This document shows positions 4,734 through 11,529 of a stretch of DNA of 11,529 nucleotides, piece by piece. The first letter of the stretch is position 1. Each line of letters starts with the position of its first letter. The translations under genes and the position numbers were made by a program. Under the pieces are notes generated by a model. It saw only the letters and a program-made list of their open reading frames with translations, was not told the DNA's origin and did no database searches. The stretch is from RGIG9060 sp036307825 (GTDB lineage: Bacteria; Spirochaetota; Spirochaetia; Treponematales; Treponemataceae): NCBI GenBank assembly GCA_036307825.1, contig JAXJWW010000006.1:1-11529 (forward strand). The letters are read 5' to 3'.

Positions 4734-5360
4734 CTACAAAAATTTTTGCATCAATTCTTGTTTTGTTTTTTCAAAAGGTTCATCAAAGGGTTTGTAGGTT
4801 CCAGGCTTATTTAATTTTTCGGTTGAGCCTTTTTCAGAATGTTCTTTCATTCCTTCTTGATTTAACCAATAATAAATTCCCCAGTTGATAAAATCCCATT
4901 CAGCATTGTAATCGTAACATTCATAGTCAATGCAATAAATTTTATCATCACTTGTATAAATAAAATTTGTAGGAAAGTAATCTACATGAATACCAATTTC
5001 TTTAAAGCGTTTTTGCATATCAAAAATTAATTCAAAATGTAAATCAGTTAGGCCATTTTCTTTTTTGTAACCGATAGCGGCTAACTCATTAGCACAAATT
5101 CCTTCTACATATTCTTTTACAAGATATTTTTTTTCTTCATTAAATTCATACAATTTTGGAATACCAATTCCGATTTTACACATTCTTTCGTAACAAAATT
5201 TTTCGCCTCTAAAAATTTCTAATTGTTTTTCATAATCAGGAACATCTTGATTCATCATTTTTAAAACAAATTGTTTTTCATCTTTGCAAACTAAATATGA
5301 AATTCCCGTTTTGCCTTTTCCTAATTCTTTTATTACTTCGTATCCAAATAAATTTTCCAT
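4734..5360 (-). CDS. protein-kinase-fold phosphotransferase (small RIO/APH-like)
   Basis: This is a 208-residue protein with the kinase landmarks in order. The glycine loop ELGKGKTGISY covers residues 12-22. The nucleotide-binding lysine is K34 in FVLK. A hinge-like VKEYVEG lies at 81-87. The catalytic loop HVDYFPTNF at 125-133 has D127 and N132, and the metal-binding DFG equivalent is D145 in IDYE. The D-x-x-x-x-N catalytic loop and the compact C-lobe are those of small bacterial eukaryotic-like and antibiotic-phosphotransferase-like kinases, and all catalytic residues are present. The substrate could be protein or small molecule. It stands alone on the minus strand and converges on the DUF5714/ArsC remnants. 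Confidence 0.8.
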   Translation of the reverse strand: MENLFGYEVIKELGKGKTGISYLVCKDEKQFVLKMMNQDVPDYEKQLEIFRGEKFCYERMCKIGIGIPKLYEFNEEKKYLVKEYVEGICANELAAIGYKKENGLTDLHFELIFDMQKRFKEIGIHVDYFPTNFIYTSDDKIYCIDYECYDYNAEWDFINWGIYYWLNQEGMKEHSEKGSTEKLNKPGTYKPFDEPFEKTKQELMQKFL

Positions 5361-5492
5361 AAGATAATTTTACCATATAATTTATAAAAAGTACAATTAA
5401 AAGATTTTCAAGTAAAAATACTACAAATCACATTGCATTTTAGGAATTAGAAAAATTACTTGAAAAAATATGTAAGTAGATGTATATTATAA

Positions 5493-5558
5493 GAAAGGAT
5501 GCACCCGTTAGCAAACGGTCTGTCTCCACTATTTTGTAAAGCACAACCTTTCATCCTT
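5493..5558. other. structured intergenic element
   Basis: In the 316-bp gap between the kinase and cyclase genes, AAGGATG (5495-5501) pairs with CATCCTT (5552-5558), enclosing CCGTT (5505-5509) pairing with AACGG (5514-5518). A rival pairing, GAAAGG (5493-5498) with CCTTTC (5547-5552), uses the same bases. This stretch is visibly richer in GC than its surroundings. It could be an RNA element on either strand or a DNA site. It matches no riboswitch consensus I know. It is not the cyclase leader if the promoter at 5641 is used. Confidence 0.35.
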
Positions 5559-5640
5559 GTAAGTGATAAAACATACAAATACTAACAATTTCAATCGCTG
5601 ATTAGTTTTTGTAAGTTAGTTATCTTAAAATTTATTAGCA

Positions 5641-5669
5641 TTGACAGTTACTATTCTTTAACTTAAAAT
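5641..5669 (+). promoter_or_regulatory. sigma-70 promoter giving a leaderless cyclase mRNA
   Basis: TTGACA (5641-5646, consensus) and TAAAAT (5664-5669, five of six) are 17 bp apart. The predicted start falls at about 5675-5677, on the ATG of the cyclase gene, and no Shine-Dalgarno precedes that ATG. Confidence 0.7.
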
Positions 5670-5676
5670 TATCTTT

Positions 5677-7191
5677 ATGAAAATTAAACAAATTTCTGGA
5701 TTTTACGGATTAATTCTTGTTGCTATAAATATTTTGGCAGTTGTTTTTACTACATCACTTGTATCTCTTTCATCAAGTGACACAGTACTTATAAATATTA
5801 TGAATGAGTTTTTGGCAAATAATATATTTATCAACTATTTTTTCAAAGTAATACCTTTTGTTTTACCTCTTATATTATGTTCAGTTTATGCATCAAAACT
5901 TATTAACCAGAATGATGTAAAACAAAGAAAAAAACTCTTAGTAAATATGCCTTTTGTCTATTCCATAATAGGAATTTCAGGTTGGATTACAGGATTTCTT
6001 TTAAACTTTGTTTTTTGCTTTTATTTTAAGTTTGCATACGATATTTCTGTTTTGCGATTTATTTTAGAACTTATATTGTATTATGCCTTTACGTTGATTT
6101 TTACTTTTATGGGAAGTTTCTTTACATTGGAAACAATAAGCAGAAACTATGTTCTGCCTCGTTTTATTCCTGATGGACACATTTCAAAAATTAAGGGAGT
6201 GTTTTCACCTTCTATTACTATTATTTACATTTTATTATATATAACAATTTGTTTATTCCCTTGCTTTATTCTTTTTTCAACTTTAATAAGAGATACAAAC
6301 TTTGTACTTTCCGAGCAAAATCTCAAAACATTAATTCTGATAGGAATAATCTTATTTTTAGGTTTTTTATTAAGTATCGTAATTTCACGATTTTATTCAA
6401 AACCGCTTTTACGATTAAAAGATTGTGCACAAAATATTGCCAACGGAAACTACGACATCCACACCGGAATTACAACTGGAGATGAACTTGGTGTCTTGAG
6501 CGACACCTTTAATGACATGGCAGTTTCTCTAAAAGAAAAAGAACTTATGTACGATACTTTCGGAAAAGTTGTTACTCCAGAAATTAGAAATTGGCTTTTA
6601 CAGGGAAACACAAATCTTGGAGGAGAATCAGTTTGTGCAACAATTCTTTTTTGTGACATTAGAGGTTTTACAAGTCTTTCTGAAGAAATTAATCCAAAAC
6701 AAGTTGTTGCTTTATTAAATAAATTTTTTTCTAGCATGGAACAATGTATTGTAAAACACAACGGAATTATCAATAAATATATTGGGGATGCAATTATGGC
6801 AATTTTTGGTGTTCCTTTGCAAAATAAAAATCAAGCTCTTGATGCTTATAATTGTTGTCTTGATATGCGAAAAACTTTGATTGAATTAAACAAAGAACTT
6901 GAAGCTGAAAATTTACCTCAAATAAAATTTGGAATCGGACTTCACACAGGAAATGTTTTGGCAGGAAATATTGGTTCAAACAGTAGAATGGAATATACTG
7001 TAATTGGCGACACTGTAAATGTTGCAAGTCGAATTGAGTCCCTGTGTAAAGAATATAATTGTGATTTACTTATTTCAGAAACAACTGTAGAAGCAATAGT
7101 TACTTGTGAAAACTCTTTGCCGCAAATACAATCAATAGGCGAAACTCAAATTCGTGGAAGAAAATCTGCAATAAGTATTTACAAAGGATAG
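5677..7191 (+). CDS. membrane-bound class III adenylate cyclase with HAMP domain
   Basis: This 504-residue protein makes cAMP from ATP at the inner membrane. About six membrane helices occupy residues 8-235. A HAMP linker follows at about 238-292 (SKPLLRLKDCAQNIANGNYD, then TGDELGVLSDTFNDMA). The cyclase domain runs from about 318 to the end. Metal-binding aspartates are D327 (FCDIRGFTS) and D371 (KYIGDAIMA). The purine-specifying pair is K367 and D445 (VIGDTVN), the Lys/Asp combination of adenylate rather than guanylate cyclases. Transition-state residues are N448 and R452 (NVASRIE). All catalytic residues are present, so it should be active as a homodimer, with the membrane part sensing an unknown signal. 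The promoter suggests leaderless translation. The next gene starts three bases after the stop and is likely coupled. Confidence 0.93.
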   Translation: MKIKQISGFYGLILVAINILAVVFTTSLVSLSSSDTVLINIMNEFLANNIFINYFFKVIPFVLPLILCSVYASKLINQNDVKQRKKLLVNMPFVYSIIGISGWITGFLLNFVFCFYFKFAYDISVLRFILELILYYAFTLIFTFMGSFFTLETISRNYVLPRFIPDGHISKIKGVFSPSITIIYILLYITICLFPCFILFSTLIRDTNFVLSEQNLKTLILIGIILFLGFLLSIVISRFYSKPLLRLKDCAQNIANGNYDIHTGITTGDELGVLSDTFNDMAVSLKEKELMYDTFGKVVTPEIRNWLLQGNTNLGGESVCATILFCDIRGFTSLSEEINPKQVVALLNKFFSSMEQCIVKHNGIINKYIGDAIMAIFGVPLQNKNQALDAYNCCLDMRKTLIELNKELEAENLPQIKFGIGLHTGNVLAGNIGSNSRMEYTVIGDTVNVASRIESLCKEYNCDLLISETTVEAIVTCENSLPQIQSIGETQIRGRKSAISIYKG

Positions 7192-7194
7192 AAA

Positions 7195-7626
7195 ATGACA
7201 AACAACTTAAAAGAAATAAATGATGTTCAAAAAATCATCGATGAAATTTTATCACTTATTGATGAAGTTGAAAATAAATTTAATAAGGCACGCAACTGGG
7301 GATTTTTTGATATTCTTGGTGGTGGATTTCTTACTGATTTATTTAAGCATTCTAATCTTGATTCAGCAAGTAATATAATGAATAAAATAAACTACTTGCT
7401 TAAAGATTTACAGCGAGAACTTAATGAAGTTGTAACACCTACAGATTTTTCAATGAACACAAATACATTTGCCTCTTTTGCAGATTTTATTTTTGATGGA
7501 TTTTTAGCAGATGCTTATATGCAATCAAAAATAATGTCTAGTTTAAAAGAATTAAAAAATCTTCGTTCAACTTTATTAAATTTAAAAAGCAAACTTTCAA
7601 ATCTTTCAAATAATTATTACAAATAA
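7195..7626 (+). CDS. conserved hypothetical protein, coupled to the cyclase
   Basis: This 143-residue soluble protein starts three bases after the cyclase stop, with AAAGGA inside the cyclase end serving as its ribosome binding site. It is mostly helical with heptad-like patterns near both ends (IDEILSLIDEVENKFNKA; LKELKNLRSTLLNLKSKL), suggesting a coiled-coil hairpin. Two related glycine-rich loops interrupt it, WGFFDILGGGFLTDLFKHS near residues 35-53 and FADFIFDGFLADAYMQSKI near 95-113, giving an internal pseudo-repeat (aromatic-aspartate, Gly-Phe, Asp/Ala). Small bacterial proteins with these loops occur widely as hypotheticals; I know no function. Operon position suggests a link to the cyclase, which is inference. 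Confidence 0.75.
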   Translation: MTNNLKEINDVQKIIDEILSLIDEVENKFNKARNWGFFDILGGGFLTDLFKHSNLDSASNIMNKINYLLKDLQRELNEVVTPTDFSMNTNTFASFADFIFDGFLADAYMQSKIMSSLKELKNLRSTLLNLKSKLSNLSNNYYK

Positions 7627-7647
7627 AAATTTTTAGAAAATAAGAAA

Positions 7648-7699
7648 GGAGTTTATGAAAAATAATTTAATTAACTGCTGTTTTCATTTAGTTGCAAAA
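7648..7699 (+). repeat. 52-bp direct repeat, copy A
   Basis: These 52 bases are identical to 10083-10134. The unit begins with GGAGTTT and ATG and encodes MKNNLINCCFHLVAK. The bases on either side differ between the copies. It carries its own ribosome binding site and start codon. Confidence 0.92.
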
Positions 7700-7984
7700 T
7701 TGTAGTATAAAGTTGGATTTAGAAATAAAATTGTTTCAACTAAAGAAATTAGTTGTAAAGGTTGTTCACCAGAAAAAGAATGCTCATATAATTTAATTGA
7801 ATGTATAAAAAATAATAAAGTTCAAAAATGTAACGAATGTAAAAATTTTCCATGTGATAAAATAAATCAAATGTTAGAACGTTCAAAAGAACATCAAATA
7901 CGATGTAAAGAAATTTGCACAAAAGAAGAATATGAAAAATTATACAATGCTTTTTTTGAAAAAGAAATTAACTTGAAAAAATAA
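7655..7984 (+). pseudogene. DUF3795 family protein with in-frame amber codon
   Basis: One frame runs from ATG 7655 to TAA 7982-7984, broken only by TAG at 7703-7705 (codon 17). After the TAG come YKVGFRNKIVSTKEI, SCKGCSPEKEC, then CNECKNFPCDKI, the C-x-x-C clusters of DUF3795, small cysteine-rich proteins presumed to bind metal. In intact members the N-terminus carries a C-G-x-x-C-x-x-C-x-A-Y site. Here the spacing from Cys8 to Tyr18 is right, but the second and third cysteines are Leu and Lys and the Ala is the TAG codon. The first 15 codons are the 52-bp repeat, so the original N-terminus seems to have been overwritten. There is no other start codon. GGAG precedes the ATG by five bases. Confidence 0.6.
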
Positions 7985-8000
7985 AACTCAGGGGCATACT

Positions 8001-8516
8001 ATGGAAAATCAACATGAAAAATTTATCAAACGATGTTATGAACTTGCAATTAGTGCAGGCAAAAAAGGATATGATACTTTCGGCGCAGTTCTAGTAAGTG
8101 ACAATAAAATAATTAAAGAAGCAAAAAACACTTCTGATTATGAAAAAGGAATTTTTGGACATGCAGAATTTAATCTTGTTCATAAAGTTGCAAATAAATT
8201 TTCTGATAAAGTTTTTGAAAATGCAATTTTTTATACAAGTTGTGCACCATGTGTTCGATGTTTAATGGCAATTGCTTCTCTTGGAATTAAGACAATTGTT
8301 TTTGGTGTTTCATATAAAAGCTTTGAAAAATTACTTCCATTTGAACAAGAAATTCCTAATTACGAAGAAATACTAAAACAAATGAATGTATCATTTAAAA
8401 TGGTTGGTCCAATTTTGGAAGATGAAGGAATGCATGTTTTTGAATATTGGGGAGGAGAATATCATCCATTAGAAGAATTAATTCGAGAGATGGATGAATT
8501 AAAAAAGCAAAAATGA
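8001..8516 (+). CDS. nucleoside deaminase (CMP/dCMP deaminase superfamily)
   Basis: This is a 171-residue zinc hydrolase-type deaminase. The catalytic H-A-E is at residues 54-56 (GHAEFNLV), with E56 as proton shuttle and H54 as zinc ligand. The P-C-x-x-C site is C84 and C87 in CAPCVRCLMAIASLGI. An earlier FGAVLV strand corresponds to the usual G-A-V/L start of the substrate pocket. Length and the tail (EYWGGEYHPLEELIREMD) suit the guanine/cytosine/tRNA-adenosine deaminase group; the exact base cannot be assigned. AGGGG precedes the ATG at eight bases. The gene overlaps the GNAT gene by four bases (ATGA), so the two are translationally coupled. Confidence 0.85.
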   Translation: MENQHEKFIKRCYELAISAGKKGYDTFGAVLVSDNKIIKEAKNTSDYEKGIFGHAEFNLVHKVANKFSDKVFENAIFYTSCAPCVRCLMAIASLGIKTIVFGVSYKSFEKLLPFEQEIPNYEEILKQMNVSFKMVGPILEDEGMHVFEYWGGEYHPLEELIREMDELKKQK

Positions 8517-8998
8517 TAATACGAAACGCACAAAGCAAAGACTGTTTTTCAATTAGCAAAATTTGCAAGAATGATTTAATTCAACTTACTAATAAAGATG
8601 AAATTTTCAAAAATTATGAAATTTACAAATCTTGTATGTACATGCCAACAGAAGAAAAGTTTTGCAACTTAATTGAAAAATATTTAAATGAAAAATCTAT
8701 AAAAATATTTTGTTGTAAAGATGAAAACAAAACAAATGGAATGATTGTAGTTTCTTTTATCGAAGATAATAAAATTGAAGTTTTTGGAATTGCAGTTGAT
8801 ACAATACACCAGCATAAAGGCATTGGTTCATTCATGATAAATAATTTGATTGAAAAATTTAATTTGAAATATATTCTTGCAGAAACTGATAATGATGCTG
8901 TAGGATTTTATAGAAAAAATAATTTTGCAATTACACAATTTGAAAAAATTTACAACAACACAAAAGTAATTCGATACAAATGTGAATTGATAAAATAA
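8513..8998 (+). CDS. GNAT-family N-acetyltransferase
   Basis: This is a 161-residue protein that probably moves an acetyl group from acetyl-CoA to an amine. Motif A is intact: IEVFGIAVDTIHQHKGIGSF, with Q-x-x-G-x-G binding the CoA pyrophosphate, then a helix (MINNLIEKF). The C-terminal part reads YILAETDNDAVGFYRKNNFA, the motif B helix with the conserved Y-x-K-x-x-F. The N-terminus opens IIRNAQSKDCFSISKI as GNATs do. Its start overlaps the deaminase stop. The substrate is unknown. Confidence 0.88.
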   Translation: MIIRNAQSKDCFSISKICKNDLIQLTNKDEIFKNYEIYKSCMYMPTEEKFCNLIEKYLNEKSIKIFCCKDENKTNGMIVVSFIEDNKIEVFGIAVDTIHQHKGIGSFMINNLIEKFNLKYILAETDNDAVGFYRKNNFAITQFEKIYNNTKVIRYKCELIK

Positions 8999-9016
8999 AT
9001 TTTAAGAGAAAAATAT

Positions 9017-9676
9017 ATGAATTTATCTTGGTCTGAATTAAATAAAAATATACAAACTGAACTCAAAAAGAAAGAAACTTTTTCACAAGGAATTAATTCT
9101 TTAATTTTTCTTCGTAATGAAATTTTTACAGTTGTAGAAAATTTATTTTCTGATTTAACCCAAAATGATTTTTCACTTTTACCATTTCCCAAAAGCAAAG
9201 GCAACGACAATGCAACAATCGCTTGGTCAATTTTTCATCTTTTTAGAATTGAAGATATAGTCTGTAACTCACTTATAAAAAATCAACAACAAATTTTCTT
9301 TCAAAATGAATACGATAAACGACTGAATTCAAAAATCATCACAACAGGAAATGAATTTACAAATGAACAAATGATAGATTTTTCAAAAGAATTAAATATC
9401 AAAGAACTATTTACTTATGCAAAAGAAGTAAAACTCAATTCAGATAAAATGATTTTAGAATTAAATTATAAATCATTAAAAACAAAGATTCCTGAAGAAA
9501 GAAAAATTCAATTACAAAAATTAAATGTTGTAAGTACAGATGAAAATTCATTTTGGCTAATTGATTATTGGTGTAACAAAAATTTTCTAGGTTTACTTCA
9601 AATGCCATTTTCTCGCCATTGGATTATGCATATTGACGCTTGTTTGAAAATTCGGGATAATCAAAAAAAACATTAA
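9017..9676 (+). CDS. DinB-like four-helix protein (putative metal enzyme)
   Basis: This is a 219-residue, largely helical protein. The metal triad of the DinB/YfiT fold appears at the expected places: H74 in AWSIFHLFRIEDIV, and H201 and H205 in MPFSRHWIMHIDACLKI near the end. Bacterial DinB-like proteins are four-helix bundles that bind a divalent metal and often act as thiol-dependent transferases. This one is longer than the usual 150-170 residues, with extra residues between helices two and four. Only a weak AGAGA precedes the ATG, and the gene follows GNAT by 18 bp, so it is probably in the same operon. Confidence 0.7.
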   Translation: MNLSWSELNKNIQTELKKKETFSQGINSLIFLRNEIFTVVENLFSDLTQNDFSLLPFPKSKGNDNATIAWSIFHLFRIEDIVCNSLIKNQQQIFFQNEYDKRLNSKIITTGNEFTNEQMIDFSKELNIKELFTYAKEVKLNSDKMILELNYKSLKTKIPEERKIQLQKLNVVSTDENSFWLIDYWCNKNFLGLLQMPFSRHWIMHIDACLKIRDNQKKH

Positions 9677-9688
9677 AGGAATAGCCAG

Positions 9689-9931
9689 ATGAAAGTAGGA
9701 ATTATTTGTGCAGGAGATGAAGAACTTGCTCCTTTTTTACCCTTAATTGAAAACTGTAAAATTACAGAAAAATCAATGTTAAAAGAAAATTCTAATATCA
9801 TTCATTTTCAAAACCGTTTTGAAATTTTTAACAAAGGCGAAATCGATTTTGAATTTATCGAATGGGTTTTCAATACAAAATCAAAAGACTTCACTACTCT
9901 AACAGAAAAAACTTCGTTACAAAAAAATTGA
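9689..9931 (+). pseudogene. chimera: MTA/SAH nucleosidase N-terminus joined to an unknown sequence
   Basis: The first ~32 residues (MKVGIICAGDEELAPFLPLI, then ENCKITEKSMLK) match the opening of 5'-methylthioadenosine/S-adenosylhomocysteine nucleosidases, including the G-I-I-x-A-x-x-x-E-L strand and loop. From ENSNIIHFQNRFEIFNKGEI on, nothing looks like that enzyme and all its catalytic residues are absent. The frame ends at 9931 in an A7 region; the next frame stays open from 9903 to a TAA at 10068-10070 (LRYKKIEATSTFWRRN ... LSDIINY), so a +1 shift would give about 127 residues. AAAGGAA precedes the ATG. It is likely a deletion fusion. The second part is unidentified. Confidence 0.55.
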
Positions 9932-10051
9932 AGCAACATCTACTTTCTGGCGGCGTAATACGAAATGCGAATGGAAGAATAAAGTAACTTTTACAAACAT
10001 TATATCAAATTTTGATTTTTCAAATTTTAACTTTATGCAAGTAAAATTATC

Positions 10052-10060
10052 TGATATAAT
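10052..10060 (+). promoter_or_regulatory. extended -10 promoter upstream of repeat copy B
   Basis: TGATATAAT (10052-10060) is a perfect extended -10 (TG, one base, TATAAT). The hexamer 17 bp upstream (TTTATG) is a poor -35, as is usual for extended -10 promoters. Transcription would start near 10067 and cover the 17-codon frame and then the lipoprotein gene. Confidence 0.5.
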
Positions 10061-10082
10061 AAATTATTAATATATTTTTATG

Positions 10083-10134
10083 GGAGTTTATGAAAAATAA
10101 TTTAATTAACTGCTGTTTTCATTTAGTTGCAAAA
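10083..10134 (+). repeat. 52-bp direct repeat, copy B
   Basis: This is identical to 7648-7699 over 52 bases and lies in the same orientation 2,435 bp further on. It lies between the chimeric gene and the lipoprotein gene. Confidence 0.92.
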
Positions 10135-10143
10135 CGGCGTTAA
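10090..10143 (+). CDS. 17-codon frame starting with repeat copy B
   Basis: GGAG lies five bases before the ATG. The frame encodes MKNNLINCCFHLVAKRR and stops with TAA. Fifteen of the 17 codons are the repeat. It may be a leader peptide, or simply the start of a gene whose remainder was lost. No other evidence supports a product. Confidence 0.3.
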   Translation: MKNNLINCCFHLVAKRR

Positions 10144-10216
10144 AAAATCAAATCAAAAATTGTTCTTGTAACGAAGATGCTAGACTATTTCAATATTTAT
10201 TTTTAAAGGAGAGAGT

Positions 10217-11353
10217 ATGGTAAAAAAATTAATTATATTTTTTATGATAACAATTTGTTCATTTGGAATATCTTGTTGTAAATTTAATATCTCAGAAGTT
10301 CAAAATCCTTTTATGCCAAAAAAAGAATCAGATTTATATATTCCCCAAAAAGTTATCGTTCCAGAAATGGTAAAGGTTACAGGTGGAATAATCGAAGGTG
10401 CAGATTACCCGTGGGCTCCTCCAAAAGGTAATTTTCCAAAAGGAAGACTTGTTCAGTTAAGTGATTTTTATATTGGAAAGTATGAAGTAACTCAAGAAGA
10501 ATATTACAGTGTTATGAAAGATGAAGTTGTATCTGTAACAGCTTATGTTGATGGAGTTGGTGAAAGAACTGCGGAATTTTTTATGGATAGCAGACCTTCC
10601 TTTTGTAAACCAAATAATCCTCCTTATCATTGTTTTGAAGGTGAAAATCAAGAGCGTCGTCCTGTAGAAGGAATTACTTTTTATGACGCTCTTTGGTATT
10701 GCAATGTGTTAAGTAGAAAAACAGACTTGGAACCTGTGTATAAAATTAAAGTAACAGAAGTAACTTCTGTAAATTTTTCTAGTCATATTACAAATGCAGA
10801 AGTTGAAATGATTCCAGGTGCAAATGGATACAGACTTCCAACATTATGTGAAGCAGAATATGCCATGCGTGGTGGAGACCCAAATGCTCCAGATTGGGAT
10901 TATCTTTTTAGTGGTGCTGTTTCAGAACCTGGTAAAGAAAGATATTCTATTAATAAAGGTTTAGACCCAGTTGGTTGGTATCAATATAATAATAAAACAG
11001 GTGTTTCAGGTACTTCCGATAGTGATAGAGAAAATAATACATATTATAGTTACCAAGGAACTCATGAAGTTGGATTAAAAAAGCCAAATAGACTTGGATT
11101 ATATGATATGAGTGGAAATGTTTCAGAATTTTGTTATGGAAAAATTGACTGGACTTTTACGAGTAAAATACAATATACAGGTGAATTAGAAATAAACCCT
11201 GTTCGTATTGATGAAACAGGAAATGGTAGACCGTCCTATGGTGGAAGTTGGAGAGCTGGAGCAGGTGGTGCTATTGTGCATTCTTTTCCTGATAATATAG
11301 ATTCTAGTTTTTCTGCTAGTATAGGCTTTCGTGTAGCTCGTTCGTTAAAGTAA
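10217..11353 (+). CDS. FGE/SUMF1-fold lipoprotein
   Basis: This is a 378-residue exported protein. The start has AAAGGAGAG just before it. Residues 1-21 are a lipoprotein signal (KK, hydrophobic stretch, then SFGISC with the lipidated Cys at 20 or 21). From about residue 50 the SUMF1 (formylglycine-generating-enzyme, C-type-lectin-like) fold is clear: FYIGKYEVTQEEYYSVM, RPVEGITFYDALWYCNVLS, GYRLPTLCEAEYAMRGG, GLYDMSGNVSEFCYG, and finally SYGGSWRAGAGG and IGFRVARS. The cysteines of true formylglycine-generating enzymes near the end (in a C-R-x-A motif after GGSW) are absent, so it is unlikely to modify sulfatases and may be a binding or structural surface protein. Such lipoproteins come in families in treponemes. 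A second one follows after 23 bp. Confidence 0.85.
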   Translation: MVKKLIIFFMITICSFGISCCKFNISEVQNPFMPKKESDLYIPQKVIVPEMVKVTGGIIEGADYPWAPPKGNFPKGRLVQLSDFYIGKYEVTQEEYYSVMKDEVVSVTAYVDGVGERTAEFFMDSRPSFCKPNNPPYHCFEGENQERRPVEGITFYDALWYCNVLSRKTDLEPVYKIKVTEVTSVNFSSHITNAEVEMIPGANGYRLPTLCEAEYAMRGGDPNAPDWDYLFSGAVSEPGKERYSINKGLDPVGWYQYNNKTGVSGTSDSDRENNTYYSYQGTHEVGLKKPNRLGLYDMSGNVSEFCYGKIDWTFTSKIQYTGELEINPVRIDETGNGRPSYGGSWRAGAGGAIVHSFPDNIDSSFSASIGFRVARSLK

Positions 11354-11376
11354 AAATATTTACTAAGGAGAAAACC

Positions 11377-11529
11377 ATGATTCAAAAAACTAATTTAATT
11401 TTTATTATTCCTTTTTTGTTCTTGTTTTCATGTTGCCTCGATTCGGAAAAAGACCTTCTTAAAGATTTTGTATTTGTGAAAGGTGCAACTATTGAAGGAG
11501 CAATTCAAGCAGAAGGATACACAAAAAGC
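11377..11529 (+). CDS. second FGE/SUMF1-type lipoprotein, N-terminal part (runs off window)
   Basis: AAGGAG lies six bases before the ATG. The 51 codons present give a signal peptide (MIQKTNLIFIIPFLFLFSCC, lipobox LFSC) and then FVFVKGATIEGAI. The latter parallels the upstream lipoprotein's MVKVTGGIIEGAD, the first strand of the fold. It is a tandem paralogue in the same operon. The rest of the gene is outside the window. Confidence 0.75.
   Translation, partial: MIQKTNLIFIIPFLFLFSCCLDSEKDLLKDFVFVKGATIEGAIQAEGYTKS

Noticed and set aside
6450..7027. Minus-strand frames inside the adenylate cyclase gene
   Set aside because: They are antisense to an intact, motif-rich gene and show no coding signals of their own.

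Overview
The window is very AT-rich bacterial DNA. Its mix of genes includes a membrane class III adenylate cyclase, tandem SUMF1/FGE-fold lipoproteins, a SemiSWEET-like protein and many small accessory genes. This suits a host-associated spirochaete of the Treponema type, but that assignment is an inference from gene content and no marker gene settles it.

Layout. Bases 1-2094 hold the tail of an alpha/beta hydrolase, a LysR regulator on the minus strand, and divergently a PQ-loop membrane protein followed by a degenerate SGNH-hydrolase-like protein. Bases 2095-3913 are a rearranged island. Five copies of a 35-36 bp palindromic repeat, all in one orientation, separate gene fragments of 164-625 bp: a frameshifted phage/polymorphic-toxin-like protein, a second copy of part of it, a toxin-like C-terminal tail, and a DUF6883-like tail next to a DUF4926-like small gene. 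The minus strand also carries a small-RNA gene with its own promoter and terminator, and a duplicated terminator. Twelve bases from the last repeat is a 68-codon frame that reads as the first ~20 residues of a type II-like Cas1 joined to the C-terminal half of Cas2. The repeats may therefore be relics of, or relatives of, CRISPR repeats that now sit at the seams between gene fragments.

Bases 4055-4683 carry a frameshifted DUF5714 gene overlapping an ArsC-like tail. A small protein-kinase-fold protein follows on the minus strand. Bases 5361-5676 hold a structured intergenic element and a strong promoter placed so that the adenylate cyclase (5677-7191) would be translated from a leaderless mRNA. 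A coupled 143-residue protein follows.

Bases 7648-10134 are a block of small accessory genes flanked by a 52-bp direct repeat: a DUF3795 gene with an in-frame amber codon, a nucleoside deaminase, a GNAT acetyltransferase, a DinB-like protein, and a chimeric gene that begins like MTA/SAH nucleosidase. The window ends with one complete and one partial FGE-fold lipoprotein in tandem.

Two themes recur: gene fragments and chimeras joined at sharp seams, and three frameshifts that all fall in or beside 6-7 base A-runs. The strongest candidate for something undescribed is the repeat family at 2095-3694 with its fragment array, small RNA and cas1/cas2 relic.
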